Assembly (NCBI GenBank): GCA_035651635.1
Contig: DASRFK010000303.1
Span: 1 to 53,893, forward strand
Direction: 5' to 3'
DNA from: JANXQE01 sp035651635
Lineage (GTDB): Bacteria > Verrucomicrobiota > Verrucomicrobiia > Limisphaerales > UBA8199
DNA length: 53,893 bases
The position numbers and the translations under genes are program-made. The stretch's first letter is position 1; each line of letters begins with the position of its first letter. The notes beneath the pieces are model-generated. The model was not told the DNA's origin. It ran no database searches and was given only the letters and a program-made list of their open reading frames with translations. Below, piece by piece: positions 41,826-50,093 of the stretch.

Positions 41826-44456
41826 ATGCTGTCGCTCAAGAACCTTTGTCTCTGTTGGCTGGCACTTGGCTTTTTACCCCACTCACACGCATCCGCCCAG
41901 GTGCTTCACGATGGGGACCATATCTCTCTGCTGGGAAATGGATTAGCCGAAGGATTTCAGCGGGATGGCTGGTTGGAAACCCTCTTCCAGGCCCAACTCC
42001 CCCAGCAGCATCTGAGCTTTCGCAATCTCGGTTTTACGGGCGACGAAGTGAAGCAACAGATGCGCTGCGAAAACTTTGGCACCGCCGATGATTGGCTGAA
42101 ACGGACCAAAGCAACCGTCGTGTTCGCGTTTTTCGGCTACAACGAATCGTTCGGTGGCCCGGAGGGGATCGCCAAGTTCAAAGAGGACCTGAAGGCTTTC
42201 GTGCGGCAAACGACCGAACAAAAATATGACACAACCAACGCCGCAAGGCTGGTGCTCTTTTCTCCCATTGCACATGAAAACCTGCACGACCCGAATCTGC
42301 CCGATGGCAGTGCGAACAATGCGAACCTGAAGCTCTACACGGACGCCATCCGAGAGGTTGCCACTCAAACCCCAGTGCCATTTGTCGACCTGTTCACCCC
42401 ATCCCTCAACTTGTACCGCTCAGCCTCGAAACGTTTGACCAGCGACGGCGTTCACCTGAACGAGAATGGGCACCGACAGATCGGGGAGGTAATCCTAAAA
42501 GCCGTGTGCGCGTCCGCGAAGTCACCGCCGTCGGATGTTCAACTCGAAAAACTCAGGGCGGCGGTCATGAACAAGGACTTTTATTGGTATAATCGCTATC
42601 GGACGGTCGACGGGTACAACGTCTATGGCGGGCGCTCCCAATTAAAATACGTGGATGACATCAGCAACTGGGATGTTCTGCAGCGTGAGATGGAAGTGCT
42701 GGACGTCATGACGGCCAATCGCGATGCGCAGGTTTGGGCCGTGGCGCAGGGAAAAGATCTTTTGGTCGATGATAGCAACACTCCTCCGTTCCTGTCGGTG
42801 AAGTCGAACAAGCCGGGGCCCGGTCCGCATGGGGAATATACATTTTTGGATCCGCAGGAGGCGATCGGGCACATGAAAGTTGCCCAGGGCATCAAGGTCA
42901 ACCTGTTTGCCTCCGAGAAGGAATATCCGGATCTGGCCAAACCCGTACAGATGGCCTGGGATACCCAAGGCCGCTTATGGGTGGCGGTGTGGCCCTCTTA
43001 TCCGCACTGGAAACCCAAGGACGAAATGAATGATAAGCTCCTCGTCCTGGAAGATACGGACGGCGACGGAAAGGCCGATAAATGCACCGAGTTCGCCAAC
43101 CACCTGCACTGCCCGACTGGTTTCGAATTTTATAACGGAGGAGTCATCGTGGCCCAGGCGCCCGATATCATCTTTCTTAAGGACAGCACTGGACGCGGAA
43201 AAGCGGACGTTCGCGAAGTGCTGCTAAGCGGAATTGGGACCGCGGATACACATCACACAGCCAACAGTTTCGTATTGGATCCCGGCGGTGCACTGTACTT
43301 CCAGGAGGGTGTGTTTCATACCACCCAGGCGGAAACGCCTTACGGCCCACCCGTCCGCAATGCCAATGCCGGGGTTTACCGATATGAACCCCGGTCCCAT
43401 AAATTCGAGACCTATGCCGCTTATAACTTCGCCAATCCGCATGGCCATGTCTTCGACCGCTGGGGTGAGGACTTCGTCATGGACGGTACCGGCGCGGAAC
43501 CGTTCATCGGCGCGTGCATTTCCGGCCGCACGTATTTTCCCGCGCGTCACAAGCGCGCGCCACAGCTCTATCAGCAGCGCACTCGCCCCTGCCCTGGCAT
43601 GGAGATCCTCTCGAGCAGCCAATTCCCCGCCGAGATGCAAGGCAATCTCCTGGTCGCCAATGTCATCGGCTTCCTCGGGATTCTGCAGTACAAGATTACC
43701 GATCAAGACTCCGGCTTCCTCGGCACGGAAACCGAGCCGCTCGTTCAGTCCGATGATCCGAACTTTCGGCCGGTCGATATCAAAATCGGCCCGGATGGTG
43801 CGATCTACTTTCTTGAATGGCAGAATCCGATCATTGGGCACATGCAACATCATTTGCGCGATCCCAGCCGCGATCACATCCATGGGCGAATCTATCGCAT
43901 GACTTACGACAATGCCCCCGCGCGCAAAACCCCTCTGGTTGCCGGCGAACCCATCCCTCATTTGCTCGACCTGCTCCGGGACTCCGAAGATCGAGTGCGG
44001 TCACGCGCGCGGATTGAACTGGGCAGCCGCCCACGGAAGGACGTCCTGGCTGCTCTGGATGAGTGGCTGGCCAAACTCGATCCCAAAGATTCCGAATACC
44101 AGCACAACTTGATGGAGGCCCTCTGGCTTTATCAGTACCACAATGTCGTCCATGAACCCTTGCTCAAACAAATGTTGCGTTCGCCGGATTTTCACGCTCG
44201 CGCTGCCGCCACCCGAGTTCTGTGCTACTGGCGGGATCGTGTGAGTGATCCGCTCGGCCTGCTGCGCGTGCAAGCCGGCGATGAAAGCCCGCGGGTGCGC
44301 CTGGAAGCGGTGCGCGCGTGCAGCTTTTTCACCACGCCGCAAGCGGCGGAGGTTGCGCTCGAGGTGTTGAATAAACCGATGGACCAGTATCTCCAGTACA
44401 CCCTGGACGAAACCATGAACACGCTGGATCGATTCACCAAGCCGCCCAAGCCGTGA
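41826..44456 (+). CDS. Secreted SGNH-like / PVC-type dehydrogenase / HEAT protein
   Basis: About 876 residues from the ATG at 41826, directly before a signal peptide (LKNLCLCWLALGFLPHSHAS). Residues about 28-235 have an SGNH/GDSL-hydrolase fold. Block I reads SLLGNGLAEG, so the nucleophilic Ser is missing; block III is FGYNES and block V DGVHLNENGH, with Asp and His kept. From about 350 the PVC-type beta-propeller dehydrogenase domain follows (KVNLFASEKEYPDLAKPVQM, EDTDGDGKADKC, HHTANSFVLDPGGALYFQEG). HEAT-like helices form the last quarter (SRARIELGSRPRKDVLAALD). There is no CxxCH in this protein; the next gene, overlapping by 4 bases, supplies the haem. By family it is a periplasmic oxidoreductase; substrate unknown. 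Confidence 0.85.
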   Translation: MLSLKNLCLCWLALGFLPHSHASAQVLHDGDHISLLGNGLAEGFQRDGWLETLFQAQLPQQHLSFRNLGFTGDEVKQQMRCENFGTADDWLKRTKATVVFAFFGYNESFGGPEGIAKFKEDLKAFVRQTTEQKYDTTNAARLVLFSPIAHENLHDPNLPDGSANNANLKLYTDAIREVATQTPVPFVDLFTPSLNLYRSASKRLTSDGVHLNENGHRQIGEVILKAVCASAKSPPSDVQLEKLRAAVMNKDFYWYNRYRTVDGYNVYGGRSQLKYVDDISNWDVLQREMEVLDVMTANRDAQVWAVAQGKDLLVDDSNTPPFLSVKSNKPGPGPHGEYTFLDPQEAIGHMKVAQGIKVNLFASEKEYPDLAKPVQMAWDTQGRLWVAVWPSYPHWKPKDEMNDKLLVLEDTDGDGKADKCTEFANHLHCPTGFEFYNGGVIVAQAPDIIFLKDSTGRGKADVREVLLSGIGTADTHHTANSFVLDPGGALYFQEGVFHTTQAETPYGPPVRNANAGVYRYEPRSHKFETYAAYNFANPHGHVFDRWGEDFVMDGTGAEPFIGACISGRTYFPARHKRAPQLYQQRTRPCPGMEILSSSQFPAEMQGNLLVANVIGFLGILQYKITDQDSGFLGTETEPLVQSDDPNFRPVDIKIGPDGAIYFLEWQNPIIGHMQHHLRDPSRDHIHGRIYRMTYDNAPARKTPLVAGEPIPHLLDLLRDSEDRVRSRARIELGSRPRKDVLAALDEWLAKLDPKDSEYQHNLMEALWLYQYHNVVHEPLLKQMLRSPDFHARAAATRVLCYWRDRVSDPLGLLRVQAGDESPRVRLEAVRACSFFTTPQAAEVALEVLNKPMDQYLQYTLDETMNTLDRFTKPPKP

Positions 44457-46453
44457 GCGGTGCTGCCGGCAGTCCTCTGGTGGAAAACTCATGCTGCCGC
44501 ATAAATGCGGCGTTCCCGCTGCCGAACGGAACGCCGCATTTACGCGGCAGCGGATCCCTCTGTTGCTTGCTCCTTCTGATTCTGATTTTCTTGTGCGCTT
44601 ACTCAACCGTACCTCAGGAAGCAACGAATCAATCGAAATTCTTTCTACCGCAAAACCCAGTGGCTGCTGCTTACGTTCTCGGCCGCCTTTCAAACCAGGA
44701 ACTCATCCAGGCTCCTCGCGGCGAGTTCGTCTACACTGCCTTACTTACGCGCAACGGTCTCGACCGAAAGTACCGCCTCGAAGCACTCGCTGGTCTGGCC
44801 AGGATTCGACACACCGACTCATTAACTGAATTGGCGCGAGCGATCGCTGAGCTCGACCGGAAAGGCGATGCCTCAACTGCAACCCTGCGCGACCTGGCTC
44901 CCCTTGTTCTTCAGTTCAGCCGCGCAGAGCTGTCGAACCGCACCGACCTTGCGCAACTGGCCTCCCAGGCTCAGCTCCCCGTAAGCCGTCAAATCGGCTG
45001 GGCCGCGCGCATCGCTGCGGGAGCAGACGCCGCGGCCGTCTGGCGCGATGCCCAGTCCAACCCCGCTTCATTCGAGGATTTGCTTTTGGCCATTCCCTTG
45101 GTTCCAGATTCCGCCGCGCGAGAACCGTTCTATCCACATTTGAAGGAAGTGCCCAATCAGCCCGCTGCCTCCAATCTCTTAGCCGCCGCAGCCTCGGCTA
45201 TGGTGGCCGTTCCCGGGCATGACGCGGAAACTTTCCGTACCTTGGCCGCTCTGGTTCAGAGCGGCGTCCAACCTCCCATCCTCATCGAGAGTCTCGGGCA
45301 CATCCCGCCCACAAGTTGGCCCAAGGATGGTCTTAAGCAGCTCGCGGAAAACGTGCTGGAATACCTGAAAAAAGTCCCTCCCGAGCAGCGCGCGCAACCG
45401 GCGTTTGCCGCGGTTCTTCAATTTGAAACCGAGCTGGCCACTAAGTTACCTGCCGAACCGGGCCGTTCCTTGACAAAAACTCTACGCACCCTCGGCCCCA
45501 CGCTCGTCACGCTTCACGCCATCTACGAGCAAATGCGTTTCGACCAGGAGTTGTTCGTGGCTGAAGCCGGCAAGCCGATCGTGATAACCTTGCAAAACGA
45601 CGACGCCATGCCGCACAACCTCGCCATCCTGACCCCCGGCGCGCTCAAAGAAATCGGCCAGGCCGCTGAAAAGATGGGGCCTGAGCCGGACGCCGAGGGC
45701 CGATTGTATGTGCCGGCTTCTCCGAAAGTGCTCTACGCCACCAAACTCGTCGCGCCCGGGCAGAAAGGTCAGCTTGCGTTCACGGCTCCCGCCAATCCCG
45801 GTGAATACCCTTTTTCCTGCACTTTTCCCGGCCACTGGCTGCGCATGTCCGGCACCATGGTCGTCGTGGTCGATGCCGAGGCTTACCTGGCCGCTCATCC
45901 ACAATCCAGTCAGCCGAAGCTGACCGAATGGAAGCTGGCAGATTTTTCAGCCGAGCTCGCGCAAGCTGGATCCAGTCGCAATCCAGCTTTCGGCAAAGAT
46001 CTTTTCTCAAAACTCGCCTGCGTCCAATGCCATCGCCTGGGATTGCAAGGATATCCCTACGGTCCCGACCTGACCGATGTGTTCCAGCGTTATAAATTCG
46101 ATCGCGCCGAGGTCCTGGAGCAAATCCTCGAACCTTCCAAGCGCATCGACGAACGTTACCGTAACTACACTTTCGACCTTAACGGAGGAGACTCTGTTGT
46201 GGGAATGATTTTGAAAGAAGACGACCAGAGCGTCACAATCCAGACCGGCCCCGCAGATTCACTGGTGCAGGTCGTCAAAAAATCCGAGATCCAGCGCCGC
46301 CGCCCCCAGAACTCTTCTCCCATGCCCGTGGGTCTCTTGAACAGTCTTTCCAAATCGGACATTTTCGATCTCTTGTCTTATGTGGAATCCGGTGGAAAGG
46401 TTTCTCCACATGAGCACAGTCACGCGCAGGCCAGTCATGAGCCAGGACCTTGA
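44453..46453 (+). CDS. HEAT-like / cupredoxin / cytochrome c electron-transfer protein
   Basis: A probable electron acceptor of the preceding dehydrogenase. A GTG at 44453 overlaps the previous stop (GTGA). However, the first 33 codons span a 24-base-arm palindrome, so a TTG at 44567, just before the export helix LLLLILIFLCAYS, may be the true start. Residues (numbered from 44453) about 70-350 are helical, HEAT-like. Residues about 365-475 form a cupredoxin fold with type 1 copper ligands His387 (AMPHNLAIL), Cys and His in FSCTFPGHW, and Met in LRMSG. The C-terminal cytochrome c has CVQCH near 523-527. A PVC-type haem-binding tail follows (LEPSKRIDERYRNYTF). Copper-plus-haem on one chain suggests transfer between a dehydrogenase and a terminal acceptor, which is inference. 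Confidence 0.83.
   Translation: MSGAAGSPLVENSCCRINAAFPLPNGTPHLRGSGSLCCLLLLILIFLCAYSTVPQEATNQSKFFLPQNPVAAAYVLGRLSNQELIQAPRGEFVYTALLTRNGLDRKYRLEALAGLARIRHTDSLTELARAIAELDRKGDASTATLRDLAPLVLQFSRAELSNRTDLAQLASQAQLPVSRQIGWAARIAAGADAAAVWRDAQSNPASFEDLLLAIPLVPDSAAREPFYPHLKEVPNQPAASNLLAAAASAMVAVPGHDAETFRTLAALVQSGVQPPILIESLGHIPPTSWPKDGLKQLAENVLEYLKKVPPEQRAQPAFAAVLQFETELATKLPAEPGRSLTKTLRTLGPTLVTLHAIYEQMRFDQELFVAEAGKPIVITLQNDDAMPHNLAILTPGALKEIGQAAEKMGPEPDAEGRLYVPASPKVLYATKLVAPGQKGQLAFTAPANPGEYPFSCTFPGHWLRMSGTMVVVVDAEAYLAAHPQSSQPKLTEWKLADFSAELAQAGSSRNPAFGKDLFSKLACVQCHRLGLQGYPYGPDLTDVFQRYKFDRAEVLEQILEPSKRIDERYRNYTFDLNGGDSVVGMILKEDDQSVTIQTGPADSLVQVVKKSEIQRRRPQNSSPMPVGLLNSLSKSDIFDLLSYVESGGKVSPHEHSHAQASHEPGP
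44493..44551. repeat. 24-base-arm palindrome at the gene start
   Basis: Arms 44493-44516 and 44528-44551 (GCTGCCGCATAAATGCGGCG and CGCCGCATTTACGCGGCAGC at their outer ends, each with GGAAC or GTTCC inside) are complementary at 23 of 24 positions with an 11-base loop. It lies between the overlapping GTG and the export helix of the cupredoxin gene. A similar half-site occurs at 36340-36363. Confidence 0.8.
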
Positions 46454-47363
46454 CGCCAACGAGCGCTCTCAGACCACAACAGCATCGCCGCGATCAATCC
46501 CCAAATCGCCACCGGCGCTCTTGTCCGGCGCTCGTCTAAATCGCTGGCTGCCCCCGCGCGATCTGCTGTTCGATCGCCTGGTTCTCATTTACCAAATGCC
46601 CAAGATCGGCTCGCAAACGATCGAAGCCACCTTGCGGAGCTGCAAATTTCCCCATGCTATCCGGCGCTTTCATTACCTGTCGCCAACCCTTGCCGGAACT
46701 GTCCGCCGCGGTATTTCGTCCGATTCGCCAGACTCGGCCTGGAAGAGTGAAGCCCAGCAACAGCTCGATTGGATTGGGGAAATCTCCCGCACCATTCGTT
46801 TGCGGCGATTGATGTGCGGCCTGGGCGTGCGGCTGCCAAAGCTGGAGGTAATCACCGGCGCGCGCGATCTGCTCAGCCTGGTGCTCTCCTCGATCTTCGA
46901 GAATTACCTGTACTTCGAAAAATCCGTGGATGCCATGACCGTCGAACGCTGCCGCGAGGCGATTCTCCACCCGAAAACCTTCAAGGCATTACGCAACTGG
47001 TTCGACCTCGAATTGAAGCGCTTCATTCGGGTCGACGTTTTCGACCGCCCTTTCTCCCATGAGCAGGGTTATTCCATTTTCGAAAATCGGTTTGCCCGGG
47101 TGCTGGTTTACCGATTCGAAGCTCTCGATCGGTTGCCGGGACTGCTGCGGAATTTTCTTGGCCACGAGATACCCTCCCTGAGCAACACTAACGTGAGTTC
47201 CAACAAGTCTTATTCGGCGCAATACACTCACGTTCGGCAGAATCTGCGCTTGCCCCCGCATTTCGTAAACTCGTTGTATAGCGATAAAATGATGCGCCAT
47301 TTCTATTCCGAATCCGAGCGTGCGGCCCTGCTCGCCAGGTGGGCCGACCCCCGCCCCTCGTAG
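46410..47363 (+). CDS. NKWYS-family (putative capsular polysaccharide synthesis) protein
   Basis: About 317 residues. The motif SNKSYSAQYTHVRQ corresponds to the NKWYS signature of this family (Trp replaced by Ser). An early KIGSQTIEATLRS segment resembles the phosphosulfate-binding loop of sulfotransferase-like folds, and VITGARDLLSLVLSSIFENY resembles a core helix. The family is found with capsule or cell-surface sugar genes; the enzymatic activity is not established as far as I know. The start is chosen at the ATG 46410, preceded by GGAAAGG; the ATG at 46437 is an alternative. It overlaps the end of the cupredoxin/cytochrome gene, so they are probably cotranscribed. Confidence 0.75.
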   Translation: MSTVTRRPVMSQDLDANERSQTTTASPRSIPKSPPALLSGARLNRWLPPRDLLFDRLVLIYQMPKIGSQTIEATLRSCKFPHAIRRFHYLSPTLAGTVRRGISSDSPDSAWKSEAQQQLDWIGEISRTIRLRRLMCGLGVRLPKLEVITGARDLLSLVLSSIFENYLYFEKSVDAMTVERCREAILHPKTFKALRNWFDLELKRFIRVDVFDRPFSHEQGYSIFENRFARVLVYRFEALDRLPGLLRNFLGHEIPSLSNTNVSSNKSYSAQYTHVRQNLRLPPHFVNSLYSDKMMRHFYSESERAALLARWADPRPS

Positions 47364-47410
47364 CGCAGACTTTCCAGTCGGCGGTACCGCAGACTTTTAG
47401 TCTGCGAATG
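47360..47410. repeat. Short GTAGCGCAGAC-type palindromic repeats
   Basis: CGTAGCGCAGACTTTCCAGT is followed by a palindrome GCAGACTTTTAGTCTGC at 47389-47405, directly at the stop of the NKWYS gene and just before the broken end of a pseudopilin. It could act as a hairpin between convergent genes. Confidence 0.55.
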
Positions 47411-47432
47411 ACAGGCGCGGCTCGGGGGGGTG

Positions 47433-47870
47433 TCAGTTTGGAGTGTCGGTCTGGCTCAATACTACAGAGCGAAGAAATCGATTTTGTAGGGGAATCGGAA
47501 TCTTTGATCGATCAAAGAGAAAACCGGGACAGTCATAGAGCGGCTGAGTCCAGGTGGTGCGCGTGTACGGCTCGAGCCTCTGGAACCAGCACAGGGCGGG
47601 CTCGTTTGTTCCAATCGGATTATTGCCTGGGTAAAACTTGCTATCTTCGACGTAAGCGATCATGGCTATGCCCATCTGGCGCAGGTTGCTCTTGCACCTT
47701 GCCAGGTGGGCTGCCCCCTTGGCGCGGCTCAAGGCCGGTAGCAACATCGCAGCCAATATCGCAATAATGGTGATAACCACCAGGAGTTCTATTAAGGTAA
47801 ATGCGGACGATTCCGCAGGGCCACATTTCTTGAAATGCACCCTCCCGCCAGTCGCGAGGTTCCTTCCCAT
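47433..47870 (-). CDS. Pseudopilin, C-terminally truncated
   Basis: 145 residues from the ATG at 47870. The leader ends PAESSAFTLIELLVVITIIA, a class III prepilin signal, followed by a membrane helix and the PVC-type arrangement up to YDCPGF. The protein then runs into a non-homologous tail (FLRSVVLSQTDTPN) and stops, roughly half the length of the intact relative at 34704-35600. The expected YGYN and FVDGH segments are missing. The truncation point borders palindromic repeats, which suggests a deletion or insertion event. It is probably a decaying gene. Confidence 0.7.
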   Translation of the reverse strand: MGRNLATGGRVHFKKCGPAESSAFTLIELLVVITIIAILAAMLLPALSRAKGAAHLARCKSNLRQMGIAMIAYVEDSKFYPGNNPIGTNEPALCWFQRLEPYTRTTWTQPLYDCPGFLFDRSKIPIPLQNRFLRSVVLSQTDTPN

Positions 47871-47926
47871 GGCTATCCGAAATAATAGACCACCCGGGGC
47901 AGCTTGTCGACCATACCTGGCTTTCC

Positions 47927-48151
47927 TTAGTCCGTCCAACGCTTTGCTGAGCGATCGCCGACCAAAGCAAAAGCCCGGGCGTAAAAGGCGCGCCCGAACC
48001 GCTGCCGGGCACTGAGGGGAGGAACGGGTCGGCGGTTCGGCTGCGGCAAATTGTTAAGCATTCTTCGCAAAATCATTAGTGCCCCACACAAGCCAAGCAA
48101 CGCCGCTGCCCAGGCTTTCATATGATAAATGTGCTTCACGTTCGGCATCAT
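47927..48151 (-). CDS. Small hypothetical membrane protein, 74 residues
   Basis: Starts ATGATG overlapping the TGA stop of the upstream lipoprotein gene (ATGA), an arrangement that favours real translation. One hydrophobic helix (AWAAALLGLCGALMIL) is followed by a basic, proline- and arginine-rich tail. There is no recognised family. The overlap is the main support; it could still be a chance frame. Confidence 0.4.
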   Translation of the reverse strand: MMPNVKHIYHMKAWAAALLGLCGALMILRRMLNNLPQPNRRPVPPLSARQRFGRAFYARAFALVGDRSAKRWTD

Positions 48152-48648
48152 CGGCTCCGCGAAATTGATTTTCGATATGGAATCTCAAGATCATCGCGAA
48201 GCCCGCGTGCATGGCGTGGTTCGACACCCTGAGATAGTTCATTAAACAGGTCGAGCAGTTTCTTCCCATGAAGAGTGCATAGACCATCCTTACCAAAGTA
48301 GACATTTACATAGGGCTCTTCCCCGCCGCGCATCCACAGCACCTCACCTGCAGTGTTGGTGACTACAACCTGGGCTCCGCCAGTGGTTTCCATGTCATTT
48401 GGACATATGGCGGCCTCCTTATAGGCCGCGACAAACCTCTCCACTTCAGCAGGAGTCGCCCTGCGCATACCCGCACCGGCTGAAAAATCCATAGTTCGAA
48501 CGCTCGAAACCGAGAGGTCTGGTTTCTTCGCGCAGCCCAAACCTGCCAATGCCAGAGCAGCGATGGCAACGATGACTTTGACGGCACTCGACTTCGGGCG
48601 GAATGCGCTCAAGAACACTAACCAGAACTTCGAGTTTTTGTAGATCAC
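48148..48648 (-). CDS. Hypothetical lipoprotein, 166 residues
   Basis: Starts at a GTG (48648). A basic N-terminus and hydrophobic core VIVAIAALALAGLGC with a lipobox-type LGC indicate lipoprotein export. The mature part has an alternating strand pattern (AQVVVTNTAGEVLWMRGGEE, YVNVYFGKDG) and a helical C-terminus. Several cysteines are present (AAICPND, GLCTLHG). No family recognised. An ATG further in is not better supported. Confidence 0.55.
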   Translation of the reverse strand: MIYKNSKFWLVFLSAFRPKSSAVKVIVAIAALALAGLGCAKKPDLSVSSVRTMDFSAGAGMRRATPAEVERFVAAYKEAAICPNDMETTGGAQVVVTNTAGEVLWMRGGEEPYVNVYFGKDGLCTLHGKKLLDLFNELSQGVEPRHARGLRDDLEIPYRKSISRSR

Positions 48649-48840
48649 GCGTGAGTTATCGAGCGTCGCGCCTCACCTACCGCCGCCCGGGAGGCAGGTG
48701 GCGCGGAAACGCGATAATCAAATTGCCCCGAGCGGAAAGCGCGGGCGGCGGTTAGGTGCAGGCGCATCGTAAAGACGACGACCAAATCCTCTGCGTCGCC
48801 TGTCTTTCCTGTAGCCTCCGGAGCCCCGGGAGGGGCGGCA

Positions 48841-49034
48841 AGATAATAGCCCAGGGCAAGGCCGCTGAGGCCGCCGCCCTGGGTAAACGCCACCCCACAC
48901 CCAATCTCACTTTTTTCCAATCTGGTTTGGCGCGCTTGGGCGCGCCAAACCAGATTGGAAAAAAGTGAGGAGATCATTTTTTGTCTCTTTACCCAGGGCG
49001 GCTCTCGTTCCTGGCTTGCCCTGGGCTATTTTTC
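48841..49034. repeat. Head-to-head family C repeats flanking a perfect 30-base-arm palindrome
   Basis: Left unit 48841-48886 (GCCCAGGGC to GCCCTGGGTAAA) and right unit from 48988 (TTTACCCAGGGCGG to GCCCTGGGCTATT) are in opposite orientation. Between them, 48906-48935 and 48940-48969 are exact complements over 30 bases with a TTGG loop. Spacers of 19 and 18 bases make the whole element symmetric. Confidence 0.88.
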
Positions 49035-49095
49035 ATCGTCCTTACAGGACTTCAGTCGGCCTGGTTCCGCTCGCAATTTAGTCGAACGATTGTCG

Positions 49096-49200
49096 TCAGG
49101 CGAGTCCCGCCTTCAGGTAGTTTTGGCGACGGGCCGCCTAAAGGCGGGACTCCAAACCCATACGCCCGCGCCTAAGTCGGTATTTTTAAAACACGCTCTC
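49096..49200. repeat. Palindromic MITE-like repeat, family A, copy 3
   Basis: GAGTCCCGCCTTCAGGTAG, then CGGGCCGCCTAAAGGCGGGA, ATACGCCCGCGCC and a right end TTTTAAAACACGCTCTCAGA. The right end complements the AGAGCGTGTTTTA left end of copies 1 and 2. The left end of this copy is missing. Confidence 0.75.
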
Positions 49201-49433
49201 AGAATTACTTTATCCAGGGGGACCAAAGTCAGAACTTCCCCATCTTTGCGTTGCGAGTCGAGGAATCGCGCAATCGAACCAAGCTTCCTTGCGCTTGGGC
49301 AACAGGCCGTTTTTTGCTCTGGGTTTTTTCTCTCGGCGTCTTGGCGTCTCGGCGTGATCCTCGATTTTCGCTGTTTCCGCTTTCCGCTTTCCGCTTTTCT
49401 CCCCCCTCCCTTTCTTGACTTCTGGGCGGGACC

Positions 49434-50093
49434 TTGCAACATGGTAGCATCAGTTCTGGACTAAAAGTTGCTTGTCTCGGCCGAGTTTGGATTGACCTGG
49501 TTGATCAGATCTTGCGCCACGGTACACCCATGGGAGACGAAGGCCTCGAGCTTTTGGCGCACACAGTGACCTTCCAACTCAGCAACGAACCCGACCCATT
49601 GCTGGCACAGTTCGGGGACCGGCGGATGATGGATGAAATGCAAAAAGTGTTCTTCAGCGACGCGCCCAATTCGCTAGGCCACAGTTATGCCAAGCTCATT
49701 CACGGACCAGGGGGTCGCAGCGATTTGCAGGATATCATCGCTTTACTTGAAAAGGAACCAGCCACCAAAAGAGCCCTCGTGACCTTCACCGCTCAGCCCA
49801 ATGGAAAAGTCCCGTGTGTGACCGCCGTGCAGTTTCTAATCCGGGAAGGCGCGCTGCAGTTGATTTACTTTGCTCGCGGGCAGGACGCTTTCAGGAAGTT
49901 CTATGCCGATGCGCTCTGCCTGGTCACCCTGGCCAAAAAGGTGGCGGCGGCGCGGCAATTGCCCCTGGGTGTGGCGCGCGGGTTTATTGGTTCAGCGCAC
50001 ATTTACAATCGCGATTTGCCCATCATCCGCGAGACGCTCGCCGCGGCGCGTCAATGGCTGGAGCGCAAAGGGGCGGAAGAGGTGCCGGCATGA
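49434..50093 (+). CDS. Thymidylate-synthase-fold protein with dCMP/CMP-type active site
   Basis: 219 residues, TTG start preceded by GGGCGGG; no ATG precedes the conserved WIDLVDQILRHGTP. The fold matches ThyA in order: N-terminal helix, GHSYAKL (YGxxW-like), ATKRALVTF, VPCVTAVQFLI with nucleophile Cys128, FARGQDAFRKFYADA and SAHIYNRD. From Cys128 the spacing to Arg148, Asp151, Asp159, His189 and Tyr191 equals the E. coli ThyA spacing of C146, R166, D169, N177, H207 and Y209 as I remember it. The uracil-selecting Asn177 is Asp159, as in dCMP hydroxymethylase and MilA. The ThyA residues H147 and S167 are Val and Gly, and the DRTGTG loop is lost. It probably modifies C5 of a cytidine nucleotide. 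It overlaps the radical SAM gene by 4 bases. Confidence 0.8.
   Translation: MQHGSISSGLKVACLGRVWIDLVDQILRHGTPMGDEGLELLAHTVTFQLSNEPDPLLAQFGDRRMMDEMQKVFFSDAPNSLGHSYAKLIHGPGGRSDLQDIIALLEKEPATKRALVTFTAQPNGKVPCVTAVQFLIREGALQLIYFARGQDAFRKFYADALCLVTLAKKVAAARQLPLGVARGFIGSAHIYNRDLPIIRETLAAARQWLERKGAEEVPA

Larger units (their letters stand above)
48649..49433. other. 785-base repeat-filled gap before the nucleotide-modification operon
   Basis: Contains the inverted family C pair around a perfect palindrome (48841-49034), family A copy 3 (49096-49200), and then about 230 bases of CTTTCCGCTTTCCGC-type and TCTTGGCGTCTCGGCG low-complexity sequence. The promoter of the operon starting at 49434 should lie in the last part; I could not identify it. 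No RNA gene recognised. Confidence 0.5.

Noticed and set aside
48054..48305. Minus-strand frame of 83 codons inside the lipoprotein gene
   Set aside because: It is a second frame on the same strand within a better-supported gene.
48841..49200. CRISPR array in the repeat cluster
   Set aside because: Repeats are few, inverted and unevenly spaced, there are no unique spacers of constant length and no cas genes.
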